Assembly (NCBI RefSeq): GCF_027923465.1
Contig: NZ_BRLB01000025.1
Span: forward strand, 1-62,738
Source of the DNA: Vallitalea longa
GTDB taxonomy: Bacteria > Bacillota > Clostridia > Lachnospirales > Vallitaleaceae
DNA: 62,738 nucleotides
Direction of reading: 5' to 3'
The notes below the pieces were generated by a model. That model had not been told where the DNA came from, made no database searches, and saw nothing but the letters and a program-made list of their open reading frames with translations. Both the position numbers and the translations under genes were made by a program. Positions 8,266 through 16,921 of the stretch are shown piece by piece. The number at the start of each line of letters is the position of its first letter. Positions within the stretch are counted from its first letter, which is position 1.

Positions 8266-9915
8266 TTGAAAAAATATTTTAAGGAAATTAGATTTCACAT
8301 TTTTATGAGGGTCCTATGCTATGGATTTGTTACATTAGCTACAGCAGCCATTCCAGCATTGCAAAAACAATTATTTGATTTAATACTGGGAGAAGAAGCA
8401 ATAATAGATTCATTCCCTGTCATTATAGTAACATATGTGGTATGTTTGTTATCTGCATCTCTCTTTGGTTATTTATCAATGCTGTATACATGGAAGGCAT
8501 CTTTGAGATTCGAATTATCCTTGAAAAGAGATTTTTTTAAGTCAGTTTTCAACTATAAATATGAGGACTTTGCCTCAAGAGATATAGGTGAATATATTTC
8601 TATTCAAGGAAATGATATTACAGCACTTGATATGGATTATCTGACACCGTTAGTAGATATAATACAAGCATTTATCCAAATATTGATTTTTGGAGTTTTC
8701 TTATTCGTAAATGTAGACTGGAGAATATCTACAGTGATACTTATAGGTTCAATATTGACTATCATTATTCCTAAGGTTACTTCTAAACCCCTTGCCGATA
8801 AAAGGAATACATGGCTTAATCAAATGGGTAAATATGTATCAAGGATTAAAGATTTCCTTGAAGGATTTAAACTCATCCAAAGCAGGACAAGGAACAATAT
8901 TAATAAAGAACATGAAAAAATATTGGAAGAAACAAAAAACATGAGATACAAATATGGAAAGTTCAAATCTCTGACATTTGCATTAGAAAATCTTGGCTTG
9001 AATATAGTAAGTGCAGTAGCTTTTATAATTGCTGCAATTCTATTATTGAACGGTGACTTGACAATGGGTTCATGTGTAGCAGCTTTTGGCTATATAAACA
9101 GTTTCATCTCACCTATCAATGATTTGATGTATGATTTTAACTCTGTCAGTTCACTAAAGAAAACAAAAGAAAAAGTAATTGCTTATTTAGAGAAAGAAAT
9201 AAACCAAGATCTAAAAGTCAAGAAGAAATTCAACCAAAACATCACTTTTGAAAATATCAGCTTCAGATATGATAATTTTTCTTTGGATAACTTCAGTTAT
9301 GAATTCGTTAAAGGTAAGAAGTATGCATTAATCGGTCATAATGGTTCAGGAAAATCTACTTTGATTAATGGATTGATGAACTATATTACTCCAATTAGTG
9401 GGAGAATAGATATTGATGGAGAAAACATAGATTCTATAGATACAGCACATATCATGTATTGCCTTAACCAAAATGAGCATATATTTTCTGATAGTTTTAT
9501 AAATAATGCAACGGTATTTTCTTCCTATCAGGAATCAAGTTTGAATAGAGTAACTGATAATCTAAGATTGAAGATTATTGATAATCTAAAAACACAAGAT
9601 AATTCACAGAATTTGAGTGGAGGAGAAAAACAAGTCTTGAGTATTATAAGAATGCTTACATCAAGTACAGAGATATGTCTAATGGATGAACCTTTTGCAG
9701 CTGTTGATAGTAAGACCACTGAAATATTAGAGAACATGCTGATGGATCTTCAAGACAAAACAATAATAATGGTAACTCATGATCTATCGGAGAATCTAGC
9801 TAAATTCGATGAAATACTTTTGATGGAAAAGGGTAAAGTAATAGGAAAAGGCACTTACAAGGAAATATCAGAGAAACAAGAATTCAAGAAACTAATAAAA
9901 ACTTATTTGCATTAA
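8266..9915 (+). CDS. ABC exporter, fused membrane and ATPase domains
   Basis: The protein has an N-terminal six-helix exporter domain and a C-terminal nucleotide-binding domain with Walker A GHNGSGKST (about residue 357), signature LSGGEKQ (about 451), Walker B ICLMDEP and switch His in MVTHD. I chose TTG at 8266 (549 residues): the in-frame ATG at 8251 overlaps the GGAGGG that would be the ribosome site for the TTG. Divergent from the truncated SPASM gene, it resembles exporters of modified peptides or bacteriocins, but a lipid or drug exporter is equally compatible with the sequence. It appears intact, unlike its neighbour. Confidence 0.8.
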   Translation: MKKYFKEIRFHIFMRVLCYGFVTLATAAIPALQKQLFDLILGEEAIIDSFPVIIVTYVVCLLSASLFGYLSMLYTWKASLRFELSLKRDFFKSVFNYKYEDFASRDIGEYISIQGNDITALDMDYLTPLVDIIQAFIQILIFGVFLFVNVDWRISTVILIGSILTIIIPKVTSKPLADKRNTWLNQMGKYVSRIKDFLEGFKLIQSRTRNNINKEHEKILEETKNMRYKYGKFKSLTFALENLGLNIVSAVAFIIAAILLLNGDLTMGSCVAAFGYINSFISPINDLMYDFNSVSSLKKTKEKVIAYLEKEINQDLKVKKKFNQNITFENISFRYDNFSLDNFSYEFVKGKKYALIGHNGSGKSTLINGLMNYITPISGRIDIDGENIDSIDTAHIMYCLNQNEHIFSDSFINNATVFSSYQESSLNRVTDNLRLKIIDNLKTQDNSQNLSGGEKQVLSIIRMLTSSTEICLMDEPFAAVDSKTTEILENMLMDLQDKTIIMVTHDLSENLAKFDEILLMEKGKVIGKGTYKEISEKQEFKKLIKTYLH

Positions 9916-10027
9916 ACTACTTACATATATAATTATAAATATACTTAAAATGTCACTTTAAAACTTATGTAAACAATTTTACTCTTGCATTTAATGAAAT
10001 TTGTGTTATACTTATGTTAATTGAATA

Positions 10028-10140
10028 GAAACCTTCAGGGCAGGGTGTAATTCCCGACCGGCGGTAAAGTCCGCGAGTGAAAACTGACTTGGTGAAATTC
10101 CAAGACCGACAGTAAAGTCTGGATGAGAGAAGGAAATGAC
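10028..10140 (+). ncRNA. FMN riboswitch (RFN element)
   Basis: The conserved RFN blocks are all visible in order: CTTCAGGGCAGGGTG, AATTCCCGACCGGCGG, AGTCCGCGAG, CCAAGACCGACAGT, and GTCTGGATGAGAGAAGG. The element lies upstream of ribD and in the correct orientation. Bound FMN should favour the downstream terminator and shut off riboflavin synthesis. Confidence 0.97.
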
Positions 10141-10213
10141 GAAAGTATTAAGTGCTTTTGTTGTTGCGTAATATCTTAGTTAATGATTATTAACTAAACT
10201 CATGTATATAATC

Positions 10214-10245
10214 ACCTTGAAGAAAATATTCTTCAAGGTTTTTTG
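10214..10245 (+). terminator. Riboswitch expression-platform terminator
   Basis: ACCTTGAAGAA (10214-10224) and TTCTTCAAGGT (10229-10239) form a perfect 11-base stem with a four-base loop followed by TTTTTT. It lies 75 bases after the riboswitch and about 225 bases before ribD, which is what transcriptional attenuation would need. Confidence 0.9.
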
Positions 10246-10468
10246 TAATATAGGAAAGTTCTACTTTCTATTTTTCTTATAATATTTTATGAGGCGTAGA
10301 CTTTTTTGTTATTATACAATAAATATTAATATACACATTGGTATCTTATTTCGAGATATATCAATTAATAAAATTCTTCTCACATCATATCCCTTGCAGA
10401 TTTCTATCTTTAATTAGTATCAGTGTAACTTATGTTACAGGTTTGTACTAGGAGGTAGATAAATCGCA
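10246..10468 (+). promoter_or_regulatory. Leader between attenuator and ribD with a short palindrome
   Basis: About 220 AT-rich bases without an open frame. TGTAACTTATGTTACA at 10424-10439 has perfect six-base arms and lies just before the GGAGGT ribosome site at 10451. It could be a protein operator or an RNA hairpin affecting ribD translation; nothing in the sequence decides. Confidence 0.35.
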
Positions 10469-11611
10469 ATGAAACAGTTAAAACCCAATAAAACCAATAA
10501 TCCGTATCAGGAACAAGAACATATCAAATACATGAAAAGAGCTATAAGACTATCAAAAAAAGGCTTAGGACATGTTAGCCCTAATCCCTTAGTTGGAGCG
10601 GTAATAGTAAAACAAGGAAGAATAATAGGTGAAGGTTATCATGCTAAATTAGGTGGCAACCATGCCGAGATCAATGCACTGAATAGCTGCAAAGAAAATC
10701 CAAAAGACGCTACTATGTATGTAACCCTAGAACCATGCACCCATTACGGAAGGACACCTCCTTGTGTTGATGCAATTATAGAAAATGGAATAAAACAGGT
10801 AATAATAGGTTTTATAGACCCTAACCCATTAGTATCTGGTAAAGGTGTAGAAAAACTAAGGAATAATGGTATCTCAGTCATATGTGGTGTATGCCAAGAT
10901 GAAATCAAGGAATTGAATAAAATATTCATCAAGTATATAACATCAAAAAAACCTTACTGCATATTGAAAACCGCTATGACAATAGATGGAAAAACCGCTT
11001 CTGTAACTGGCAAATCCAAATGGATTTCATGTAAGAAATCTAGAGAATATGTTCATAGAATTAGGCATGAAGTAAAAGGGATAATGGTAGGAATCGGAAC
11101 TGTTATCACAGATAATCCCTTATTGACAACAAGATTGCCTAATGATAGAGGTATAAATCCCATACGTATAGTAGTTGATACGAAATGTAGAATCTCTCTA
11201 GATGCTAATGTCATAACTGGAAAAGGAAAAACAATTATAGCAACTACTGTTGATGCACCAAAAGAGAAAGTAAAGAATCTAGAGAAAAAAGGAATAGGGG
11301 TTCTTATTATAAACAAGAAAAACAATATGGTTGATATAAAACAATTGATAGGTATATTAGGAGAAATGGAAATCGACAGCATCCTATTAGAAGGAGGAAG
11401 CAGCTTGAATTTCAGTTGCTTAGAGGCAGGTATCGTAGATGAAGTAATTACTTTTATAGCTCCTAAGATTATTGGAGGCAACAATGCGAAAACGTCAATA
11501 GGCGGAATAGGTATACCACTTATCAAAGATGCTCATATGTTAGAAGACATGAATATCAAAAAGATTGATGAAGATATTATGATAAGAGCCAAAGTAAAAC
11601 CGAAACCATGA
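10469..11611 (+). CDS. ribD: Bifunctional diaminohydroxyphosphoribosylaminopyrimidine deaminase / 5-amino-6-(5-phosphoribosylamino)uracil reductase
   Basis: RibD catalyses the second and third steps of riboflavin synthesis from GTP. The N-terminal zinc deaminase has HAEINAL (His65, Glu67) and PCTHYGRTPPC near residues 89-99. The C-terminal NADPH reductase has GKTA, the DNPLLTTR region and LLEGGSSLN. The length, 380 residues, is normal. It opens the ribD-ribE-ribBA-ribH operon under the FMN riboswitch; the GGAGGT ribosome site is 12 bases from the ATG, a little far. RibD ends within the stretch that precedes ribE. Confidence 0.95.
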   Translation: MKQLKPNKTNNPYQEQEHIKYMKRAIRLSKKGLGHVSPNPLVGAVIVKQGRIIGEGYHAKLGGNHAEINALNSCKENPKDATMYVTLEPCTHYGRTPPCVDAIIENGIKQVIIGFIDPNPLVSGKGVEKLRNNGISVICGVCQDEIKELNKIFIKYITSKKPYCILKTAMTIDGKTASVTGKSKWISCKKSREYVHRIRHEVKGIMVGIGTVITDNPLLTTRLPNDRGINPIRIVVDTKCRISLDANVITGKGKTIIATTVDAPKEKVKNLEKKGIGVLIINKKNNMVDIKQLIGILGEMEIDSILLEGGSSLNFSCLEAGIVDEVITFIAPKIIGGNNAKTSIGGIGIPLIKDAHMLEDMNIKKIDEDIMIRAKVKPKP

Positions 11612-11628
11612 TTAAAGGGAGGAATGTT

Positions 11629-12282
11629 ATGTTTACAGGATTAATAGCAGAAGTAGGGAAAATAGTCAAGGTAGAAAAAGGAATTGATTCTGCAAAACTG
11701 ACTATAAAATCTCATAGATTAATGAGTGATATCAAAGTAGGTGACAGTATTGCCGTAAATGGTGTTTGTCTTACTGTAACATCATATGATAATACAATGT
11801 TTACTGTTGATGTCATGCCTGAAACAATGTCAAAATCCAATATCAGAGGACTGAGTGAAAATAGCTTAGTCAATCTGGAACCTGCTCTAAGAGTGGGGGA
11901 TAGGTTTGGTGGACATATTGTGACAGGACACATAGATGGTATAGGTACTATCAGTAGTATGATAAAAGATGATAACGCTACTAGAGTTAGAATCAATATG
12001 AATGAAGAGTTAAACAAGTTAATAATCCGCAAAGGTTCTGTAGCTGTGGATGGTATAAGTCTAACAGTTGCTGATGTTTATGAAGATGGTTTTCAGGTTT
12101 CAATAATACCTTTGACAGGAAAGGACACAACTTTACTGAACAAGAAAATTAGAGACAAAGTAAATATAGAATGTGATATCATCGGTAAATATGTTGAGAA
12201 GCTCATGGCTAATGATAAAGATGAAGTGTCAAAGAAGTCAAGAGTGGATAGAGACTTGTTACTTGCTAATGGATTTATTTAA
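11629..12282 (+). CDS. ribE: Riboflavin synthase alpha subunit
   Basis: The protein begins MFTGLI, the conserved start of the family, and has the two lumazine-binding repeats (GDSIAVNGVCLTV and GSVAVDGISLTV) typical of the trimeric enzyme that dismutates two 6,7-dimethyl-8-ribityllumazines into riboflavin. An earlier in-frame ATG at 11608 overlaps the ribD stop, but GGGAGG at 11617 points to ATG 11629, giving 217 residues. The C-terminal extension of about 15 residues after VEKLM is variable in the family. Confidence 0.95.
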   Translation: MFTGLIAEVGKIVKVEKGIDSAKLTIKSHRLMSDIKVGDSIAVNGVCLTVTSYDNTMFTVDVMPETMSKSNIRGLSENSLVNLEPALRVGDRFGGHIVTGHIDGIGTISSMIKDDNATRVRINMNEELNKLIIRKGSVAVDGISLTVADVYEDGFQVSIIPLTGKDTTLLNKKIRDKVNIECDIIGKYVEKLMANDKDEVSKKSRVDRDLLLANGFI

Positions 12283-12394
12283 AATAGATTTTACATTAAC
12301 ATCCTATAGAGGTAATAGATATATGTTACTGTAAAAAGTAACTTAATACAGAATCATATGAATTTCGTATAAATTAATTAAGAGGTGAATGGAA

Positions 12395-13597
12395 ATGAAA
12401 TTTAACACTATTGAAGAAGCAATTAGTGATATTAAAAAAGGAAAAATGATTATTGTTGTAGATGATGAGAATAGAGAGAATGAAGGTGACCTATTAATTG
12501 CTGCTGAGAAGATCACTCCTGAAGCAATGAATTTCATGATTAAAAATGCAAGAGGAATTGTATGTGTACCAATGCTTGAAGAACGTCTTAACGAATTGAA
12601 TATACCGTTAATGGTAAGTAAGAACACTGATTCTAAGAAAACGGCATTTACAGTTTCGGTAGATTATTGTGAAACGACTACAGGAGTATCTGCATATGAG
12701 AGATGTGAAACTGTTAATAAGTTAGTAGATAAGAACATTACTGGGGATAAGTTCACAAGACCTGGACATATCTATCCACTTATAGCTAGAAAAGGCGGAG
12801 TATTAAAAAGAGCTGGACATACAGAAGCAGCTGTAGATATGACAAAATTAGCTGATATGTATCCAGCAGGTGTTATATGTGAGATTGTGAATGAAGATGG
12901 AACAATGGCTAGATTACCAGAATTGATGAAATATGCAAGTAAGCACAATCTGAAAATAATATCTATAGAAGATCTAATCAAGTATAGGAAGAAACATGAG
13001 AAGATTATCGAAAGAAAAGCTTCTGCGAAGTTACCTACTAAATATGGTATGTTTGAATTATATGGATATGTTAATAAAATAGATAACGAGGAACATATTG
13101 CATTAGTTAAAGGTAAAGTAGATGATGGTGAACCTACTTTGGTTAGAATACATTCAGAATGTTTGACAGGAGATGTATTGGGTTCTACTAAATGTGATTG
13201 TGGAGATCAGCTGCATGAAGCGATGAGAAGAATAGGCCAAGAAGAAAAAGGTGCCATAATATATATGAGACAAGAGGGTAGAGGAATAGGACTCATCAAC
13301 AAGATAAAGGCTTACTCATTACAAGATAAAGGAATGGATACAGTAGAAGCCAATCTGGCTCTTGGTTTCAAAGAGGATCTGAGAGAATATAGTGTAAGTG
13401 CTCAGATATTACAAGATCTTGGAATATCTAAAGTAAAATTGATGACTAATAATCCAGAGAAAGTAGAGGGGATAGAAAAATATGATGTAGATGTTGTTGA
13501 ACGAGTTCCAATAGAAATTGGGTACAACAAGGATAATCAATATTATCTGGAAATAAAAAAAGAAAAGATGGGACATATATTGAGTCTCACAAGATAA
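12395..13597 (+). CDS. ribBA: 3,4-dihydroxy-2-butanone-4-phosphate synthase / GTP cyclohydrolase II
   Basis: Residues 1-200 are DHBP synthase (DDENRENEGDL acidic motif, RPGHIYPL), which makes the four-carbon unit from ribulose 5-phosphate. Residues 200-400 are GTP cyclohydrolase II with the zinc site CLTGDVLGSTKCDCGDQL near residue 256 and RQEGRGIGL. I chose ATG 12395 because AGAGGTG is nine bases upstream; ATG 12389 would be too close. It provides both precursors for RibD and RibH, so the operon is complete from GTP to riboflavin apart from the phosphatase. Confidence 0.95.
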   Translation: MKFNTIEEAISDIKKGKMIIVVDDENRENEGDLLIAAEKITPEAMNFMIKNARGIVCVPMLEERLNELNIPLMVSKNTDSKKTAFTVSVDYCETTTGVSAYERCETVNKLVDKNITGDKFTRPGHIYPLIARKGGVLKRAGHTEAAVDMTKLADMYPAGVICEIVNEDGTMARLPELMKYASKHNLKIISIEDLIKYRKKHEKIIERKASAKLPTKYGMFELYGYVNKIDNEEHIALVKGKVDDGEPTLVRIHSECLTGDVLGSTKCDCGDQLHEAMRRIGQEEKGAIIYMRQEGRGIGLINKIKAYSLQDKGMDTVEANLALGFKEDLREYSVSAQILQDLGISKVKLMTNNPEKVEGIEKYDVDVVERVPIEIGYNKDNQYYLEIKKEKMGHILSLTR

Positions 13598-13646
13598 ATT
13601 TATAAAAATTATCTCAACGTTAAAGAAATAGGGAGGAAAAGCAAAT

Positions 13647-14111
13647 ATGAAAACTTTTGAAGGAAATCTGATAGGTGAAGGACTGAAATTCGGTATTGTC
13701 ATAGGAAGATTCAACGAATTCATATCCAATAAATTATTGGAAGGAGCGTCTGATTCCTTAACTAGACATGGTGTATCTGAAGATGATATTGCCGTTGCTT
13801 GGGTACCAGGAGCATTCGAGATCCCTCTTGTTGCCAAAAAGATGGCGCAAACAGGGGAATATGATGGCATAATCTGTCTAGGTGCTGTAATAAGAGGAGC
13901 TACTTCTCATTTTGATTTTGTAGCCAATGAAGTATCTAAAGGTATAGCAAATGTTTCTTTGAATACAGAAGTTCCTGTAATATTCGGAGTTCTGACAACA
14001 GATTCCATAGAGCAAGCTATAGAAAGAGCGGGAACAAAAGCAGGTAATAAAGGATTTGAAGCTGGTATGGCAGCAATAGAGATGGCTAATCTGCTTCATA
14101 ATATTAACTGA
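13647..14111 (+). CDS. ribH: 6,7-dimethyl-8-ribityllumazine synthase
   Basis: This 154-residue protein has the family motifs [16 protein letters not shown] and [14 protein letters not shown]; the last carries the catalytic His. It condenses the pyrimidine and butanone phosphate to lumazine and forms large capsid-like or pentameric shells. A GGGAGG ribosome site precedes it, and a strong terminator closes the operon. Confidence 0.95.
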   Translation: MKTFEGNLIGEGLKFGIVIGRFNEFISNKLLEGASDSLTRHGVSEDDIAVAWVPGAFEIPLVAKKMAQTGEYDGIICLGAVIRGATSHFDFVANEVSKGIANVSLNTEVPVIFGVLTTDSIEQAIERAGTKAGNKGFEAGMAAIEMANLLHNIN

Positions 14112-14125
14112 AAGAAGTCAAATGC

Positions 14126-14172
14126 AAAAAGGGTATTCAAAAAGCTTCGTGCTTTTTGAATACTCTTTTTGT
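14126..14172. terminator. Strong bidirectional terminator after ribH
   Basis: GTATTCAAAAAGC (14133-14145) and GCTTTTTGAATAC (14151-14163) form a perfect 13-base stem with A-run on one side and T-run on the other, between convergent ribH and the Lrp-type gene. Confidence 0.92.
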
Positions 14173-14188
14173 TTAATTTATGTATGTA

Positions 14189-14629
14189 TTAATCATAGTC
14201 AAAATTTAATGATTTGAATTCAATTGGGCTAGATAATATAATAAGTGTTTCTGTACTTCCATACTGTTGTATTTTGCCAATTAAAATTTCCAGGTCAGAT
14301 GTATTGGTACAAAGTACTTTAATAGTCATGGAGTATTTTCCAGTAACATGATGACATTCAATGATTTTTTTGTATTCTTGAACTAGTGTTAAGAATTCTT
14401 TTCTTTTAGCGGATTTAATTGAGATGTTTATTATGGCTTTTACTGTTTTGCCTAATTTTTTAGGATCAACTATTGCTCTGTAACCCGTTATTATGCCACT
14501 CTTTTCTAGTTTTCTTACCCTCTCAGCAACAGCAGGTGGAGTTAGTGAAACTTTTTCTGCTAATATTTTCATGGGCATTCTTCCGTCATCTTGCAAATAT
14601 TTAATTATATCGTAGTCGGTTGAATCCAT
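14189..14629 (-). CDS. Lrp/AsnC-family transcription regulator
   Basis: The 146-residue protein has an AsnC-type winged helix-turn-helix (residues 1-60; DGRMPMKILAEKVSLTPPAV) and a C-terminal RAM ligand-binding domain (about 65-146; ECHHVTGKYSM). Such proteins form octamers that sense amino acids. GGAGGG is five bases from the ATG. It is divergent from the glutamate dehydrogenase gene across a 660-base gap, so control of that gene or of its own is the simplest guess. Confidence 0.88.
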   Translation of the reverse strand: MDSTDYDIIKYLQDDGRMPMKILAEKVSLTPPAVAERVRKLEKSGIITGYRAIVDPKKLGKTVKAIINISIKSAKRKEFLTLVQEYKKIIECHHVTGKYSMTIKVLCTNTSDLEILIGKIQQYGSTETLIILSSPIEFKSLNFDYD

Positions 14630-14640
14630 TTCATCCCTCC

Positions 14641-15289
14641 TATAAAATAAATTATATCTGACAAGGAAATTATAATTTTAGTTTTTCTACCAAAATAACA
14701 ATTTTTTTTTATTGAATATATAGTTATCTTACTTAATTGATATCAAATGTAGAGTTAAAAATATAAAGCCAATCCCCTTGTTCCGATATGTTTGCAAAAG
14801 TCTGACCTTTTCTTTTGCAATATAAAATATGGTTTACTTATCTATTATAACAGAAAAATAAAAATAAATCATCAACATACTTCGATTTAAAAAGATAAAA
14901 TTATATATTTTTTCTAAAAAGGGTCCTATTGTATATATTGTCAATACTTAAATAAAATAATAAATATTATAGTATAACTAAAATTAATAAAGGATATAAT
15001 AAAATTGATATATTTATCAAATAATTTGTTGCATGTTATACACAAAAAATAAATATAATGTTAATATACGAGTAGAGAGAGCTACATTCAATCAAAGACA
15101 TTTAATTTGCGTTGAATATTACTTAAATAATACATAACTTTTTAACTGCAAAAAGAGATTTATAAATTAAGTATTAACAAGTTTTAATTCTCTTTTTGAA
15201 GCTAATGTAATTGAACTATTTCTTTAATTAAGTTCAATAAAGGAGAATAGGTATCGAAAATTTTATTTAAGATTAGGAGGCATAAGTAT
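14641..15289. other. Long AT-rich intergenic region with hairpins upstream of glutamate dehydrogenase
   Basis: No gene is visible. Two hairpins stand out: TTGCAAAAG (14792-14800) with CTTTTGCAA (14812-14820), and CAAAAAGAGA (15149-15158) with TCTCTTTTTG (15189-15198). TTGAACT/AGTTCAA also pairs near 15211-15237. The second hairpin could act as a leader attenuator for gdhA. No recognised riboswitch class fits. Confidence 0.4.
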
Positions 15290-16552
15290 ATGTCAGAAAA
15301 AACGCTTAATCCTTTTAAGATTGCACAGAAACAATTAAAAGAAGCATGCGATGCACTAGGAGAAGAAGATGCTGTATACGAATTATTAAGTCAGCCAGAG
15401 AAAGTATTAGAAGTTACTATTCCAGTTAAAATGGATGATGGAACTACTAAATTATTTACTGGATATCGTGTTCAACATAACGATGCATCTGGTCCTACTA
15501 AAGGCGGAATTCGTTTCCATCCTGGAGTAACAAAAGATGAAGTTAAAGCGTTAGCTACTTGGATGACTTTCAAATGTGGGGTTGTTGGTTTACCATATGG
15601 TGGCGCAAAAGGTGGAGTCATTGTTGATCCTACTGTACTCTCAAAGAGAGAACTTGAAAGGTTATCAAGAGGATATGTAAGAGCTATTGCTCCAATCATT
15701 GGAGAGAGAAGAGATATTCCAGCACCTGATGTAAATACAAATGGTCAAACAATGGCATGGATGGTTGATGAATATTCTAGCTTAAGAGGTGTTGGTCAAA
15801 CATTACCAGCTTCTTTCACAGGAAAACCTGTTGAATTTGGTGGATGTTTAGCAAGAACAGAAGCTACTGGTTATGGTGTTATGCTTATGATGAGAGAAGC
15901 AGCTAAATACAAAGGCATGGATATAAAAGACATGAGAATTGCAGTACAAGGTTTTGGAAATGTTGGAAGTTATGCTGCAATGTATGCTCAAGCTTTTGGA
16001 GCTAAAGTTGTTGCTGTATCAGATGTTTCATGTTGTTTATATAATGAAAATGGCTTAGATGTTAATGATATAATGAAATATTCAAAAGAAAACAATAAAC
16101 TAATTACTGGATATACTGGAGAATGTGAAGAACTAGATAGAAGTAAGATCTTTGGTATTGAATGTGATGGATTTGCTCCATGTGCACTTGAAAATTCAAT
16201 AACAAGTGAAACTTCTAAAGAAATTAAAGCTAAGATCATTACTGAAGGTGCTAATGGTCCAACTACTCCAGAAGCAGAAGAATATCTACTTGAAAAAGGA
16301 GTATTCTTAATACCTGATATATTAGCTAATTCAGGTGGAGTTATTGTTTCTTATTTTGAATGGGTACAAAACCTACATAACTACTATTGGCGTTTTGATG
16401 AAGTACAAGAAAAACAAGAAGTAAAAATGGTTGATGCTTTTGTAAAAGTTATAAACGCTATGGAAGAAAGAAATGTAGATATGAGAAAAGCTGCTTATTT
16501 AGTAGCTATTAAGAGTCTTGCAATGCCAATGAGACTCAGAGGATGGTTCTAG
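15290..16552 (+). CDS. gdhA: Hexameric glutamate dehydrogenase
   Basis: The 420-residue protein is a class I (about 48 kDa) Glu/Leu/Phe/Val dehydrogenase. GGIRFHP, the catalytic lysine in PYGGAKGGVIVDP, and PAPDVNTNGQTMAWM are present, and the NAD-binding fold has GFGNVGSYAA. It interconverts glutamate with 2-oxoglutarate and ammonia. The length and motifs resemble the catabolic NAD-type RocG/GudB enzymes, which is usual in amino-acid-fermenting clostridia; coenzyme choice is inferred. A good AGGAGG precedes the ATG. It is flanked by terminators and appears monocistronic. Confidence 0.93.
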   Translation: MSEKTLNPFKIAQKQLKEACDALGEEDAVYELLSQPEKVLEVTIPVKMDDGTTKLFTGYRVQHNDASGPTKGGIRFHPGVTKDEVKALATWMTFKCGVVGLPYGGAKGGVIVDPTVLSKRELERLSRGYVRAIAPIIGERRDIPAPDVNTNGQTMAWMVDEYSSLRGVGQTLPASFTGKPVEFGGCLARTEATGYGVMLMMREAAKYKGMDIKDMRIAVQGFGNVGSYAAMYAQAFGAKVVAVSDVSCCLYNENGLDVNDIMKYSKENNKLITGYTGECEELDRSKIFGIECDGFAPCALENSITSETSKEIKAKIITEGANGPTTPEAEEYLLEKGVFLIPDILANSGGVIVSYFEWVQNLHNYYWRFDEVQEKQEVKMVDAFVKVINAMEERNVDMRKAAYLVAIKSLAMPMRLRGWF

Positions 16553-16829
16553 ATAAAATAATTAACTAAGGAACAATGTAGCAACATTTGAAGCTTTAAC
16601 TGTTCCTAGGATACGATTAATAATATTGATTGGATACAAATTTATACTGGTTTTTGTGAAGTGGTAGTTTTTATGAAACCCTAGATATCTACATTTATTG
16701 AAAATAAATATAAATATATTTAATCGTTCCGTAGTTAAATTTTAGTAATATATATAGTCTTCCTTAAAATTAATTAACTACTAATAACTGTGACTAATGC
16801 TATTACTTTTAGTATTAATAATTAGTAGT

Positions 16830-16877
16830 AAACGAGTAAAAGTACCAAAATCTAATTTAGTACTTTTACTCGTTTTT
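16830..16877. terminator. Bidirectional terminator after glutamate dehydrogenase
   Basis: A perfect 16-base stem (16830-16845 with 16860-16875) and 14-base loop, with A-run before and T-run after, separates gdhA from the convergent thioredoxin-reductase-like gene. Confidence 0.9.
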
Positions 16878-16921
16878 TCATGATTATATTTTTATAAAAG
16901 AAGGTTTAAATAACCTGTTCA

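Noticed and set aside
14641-15289. Riboswitch or T-box upstream of glutamate dehydrogenase
   Set aside because: No T-box sequence or other riboswitch core could be recognised, only simple hairpins.
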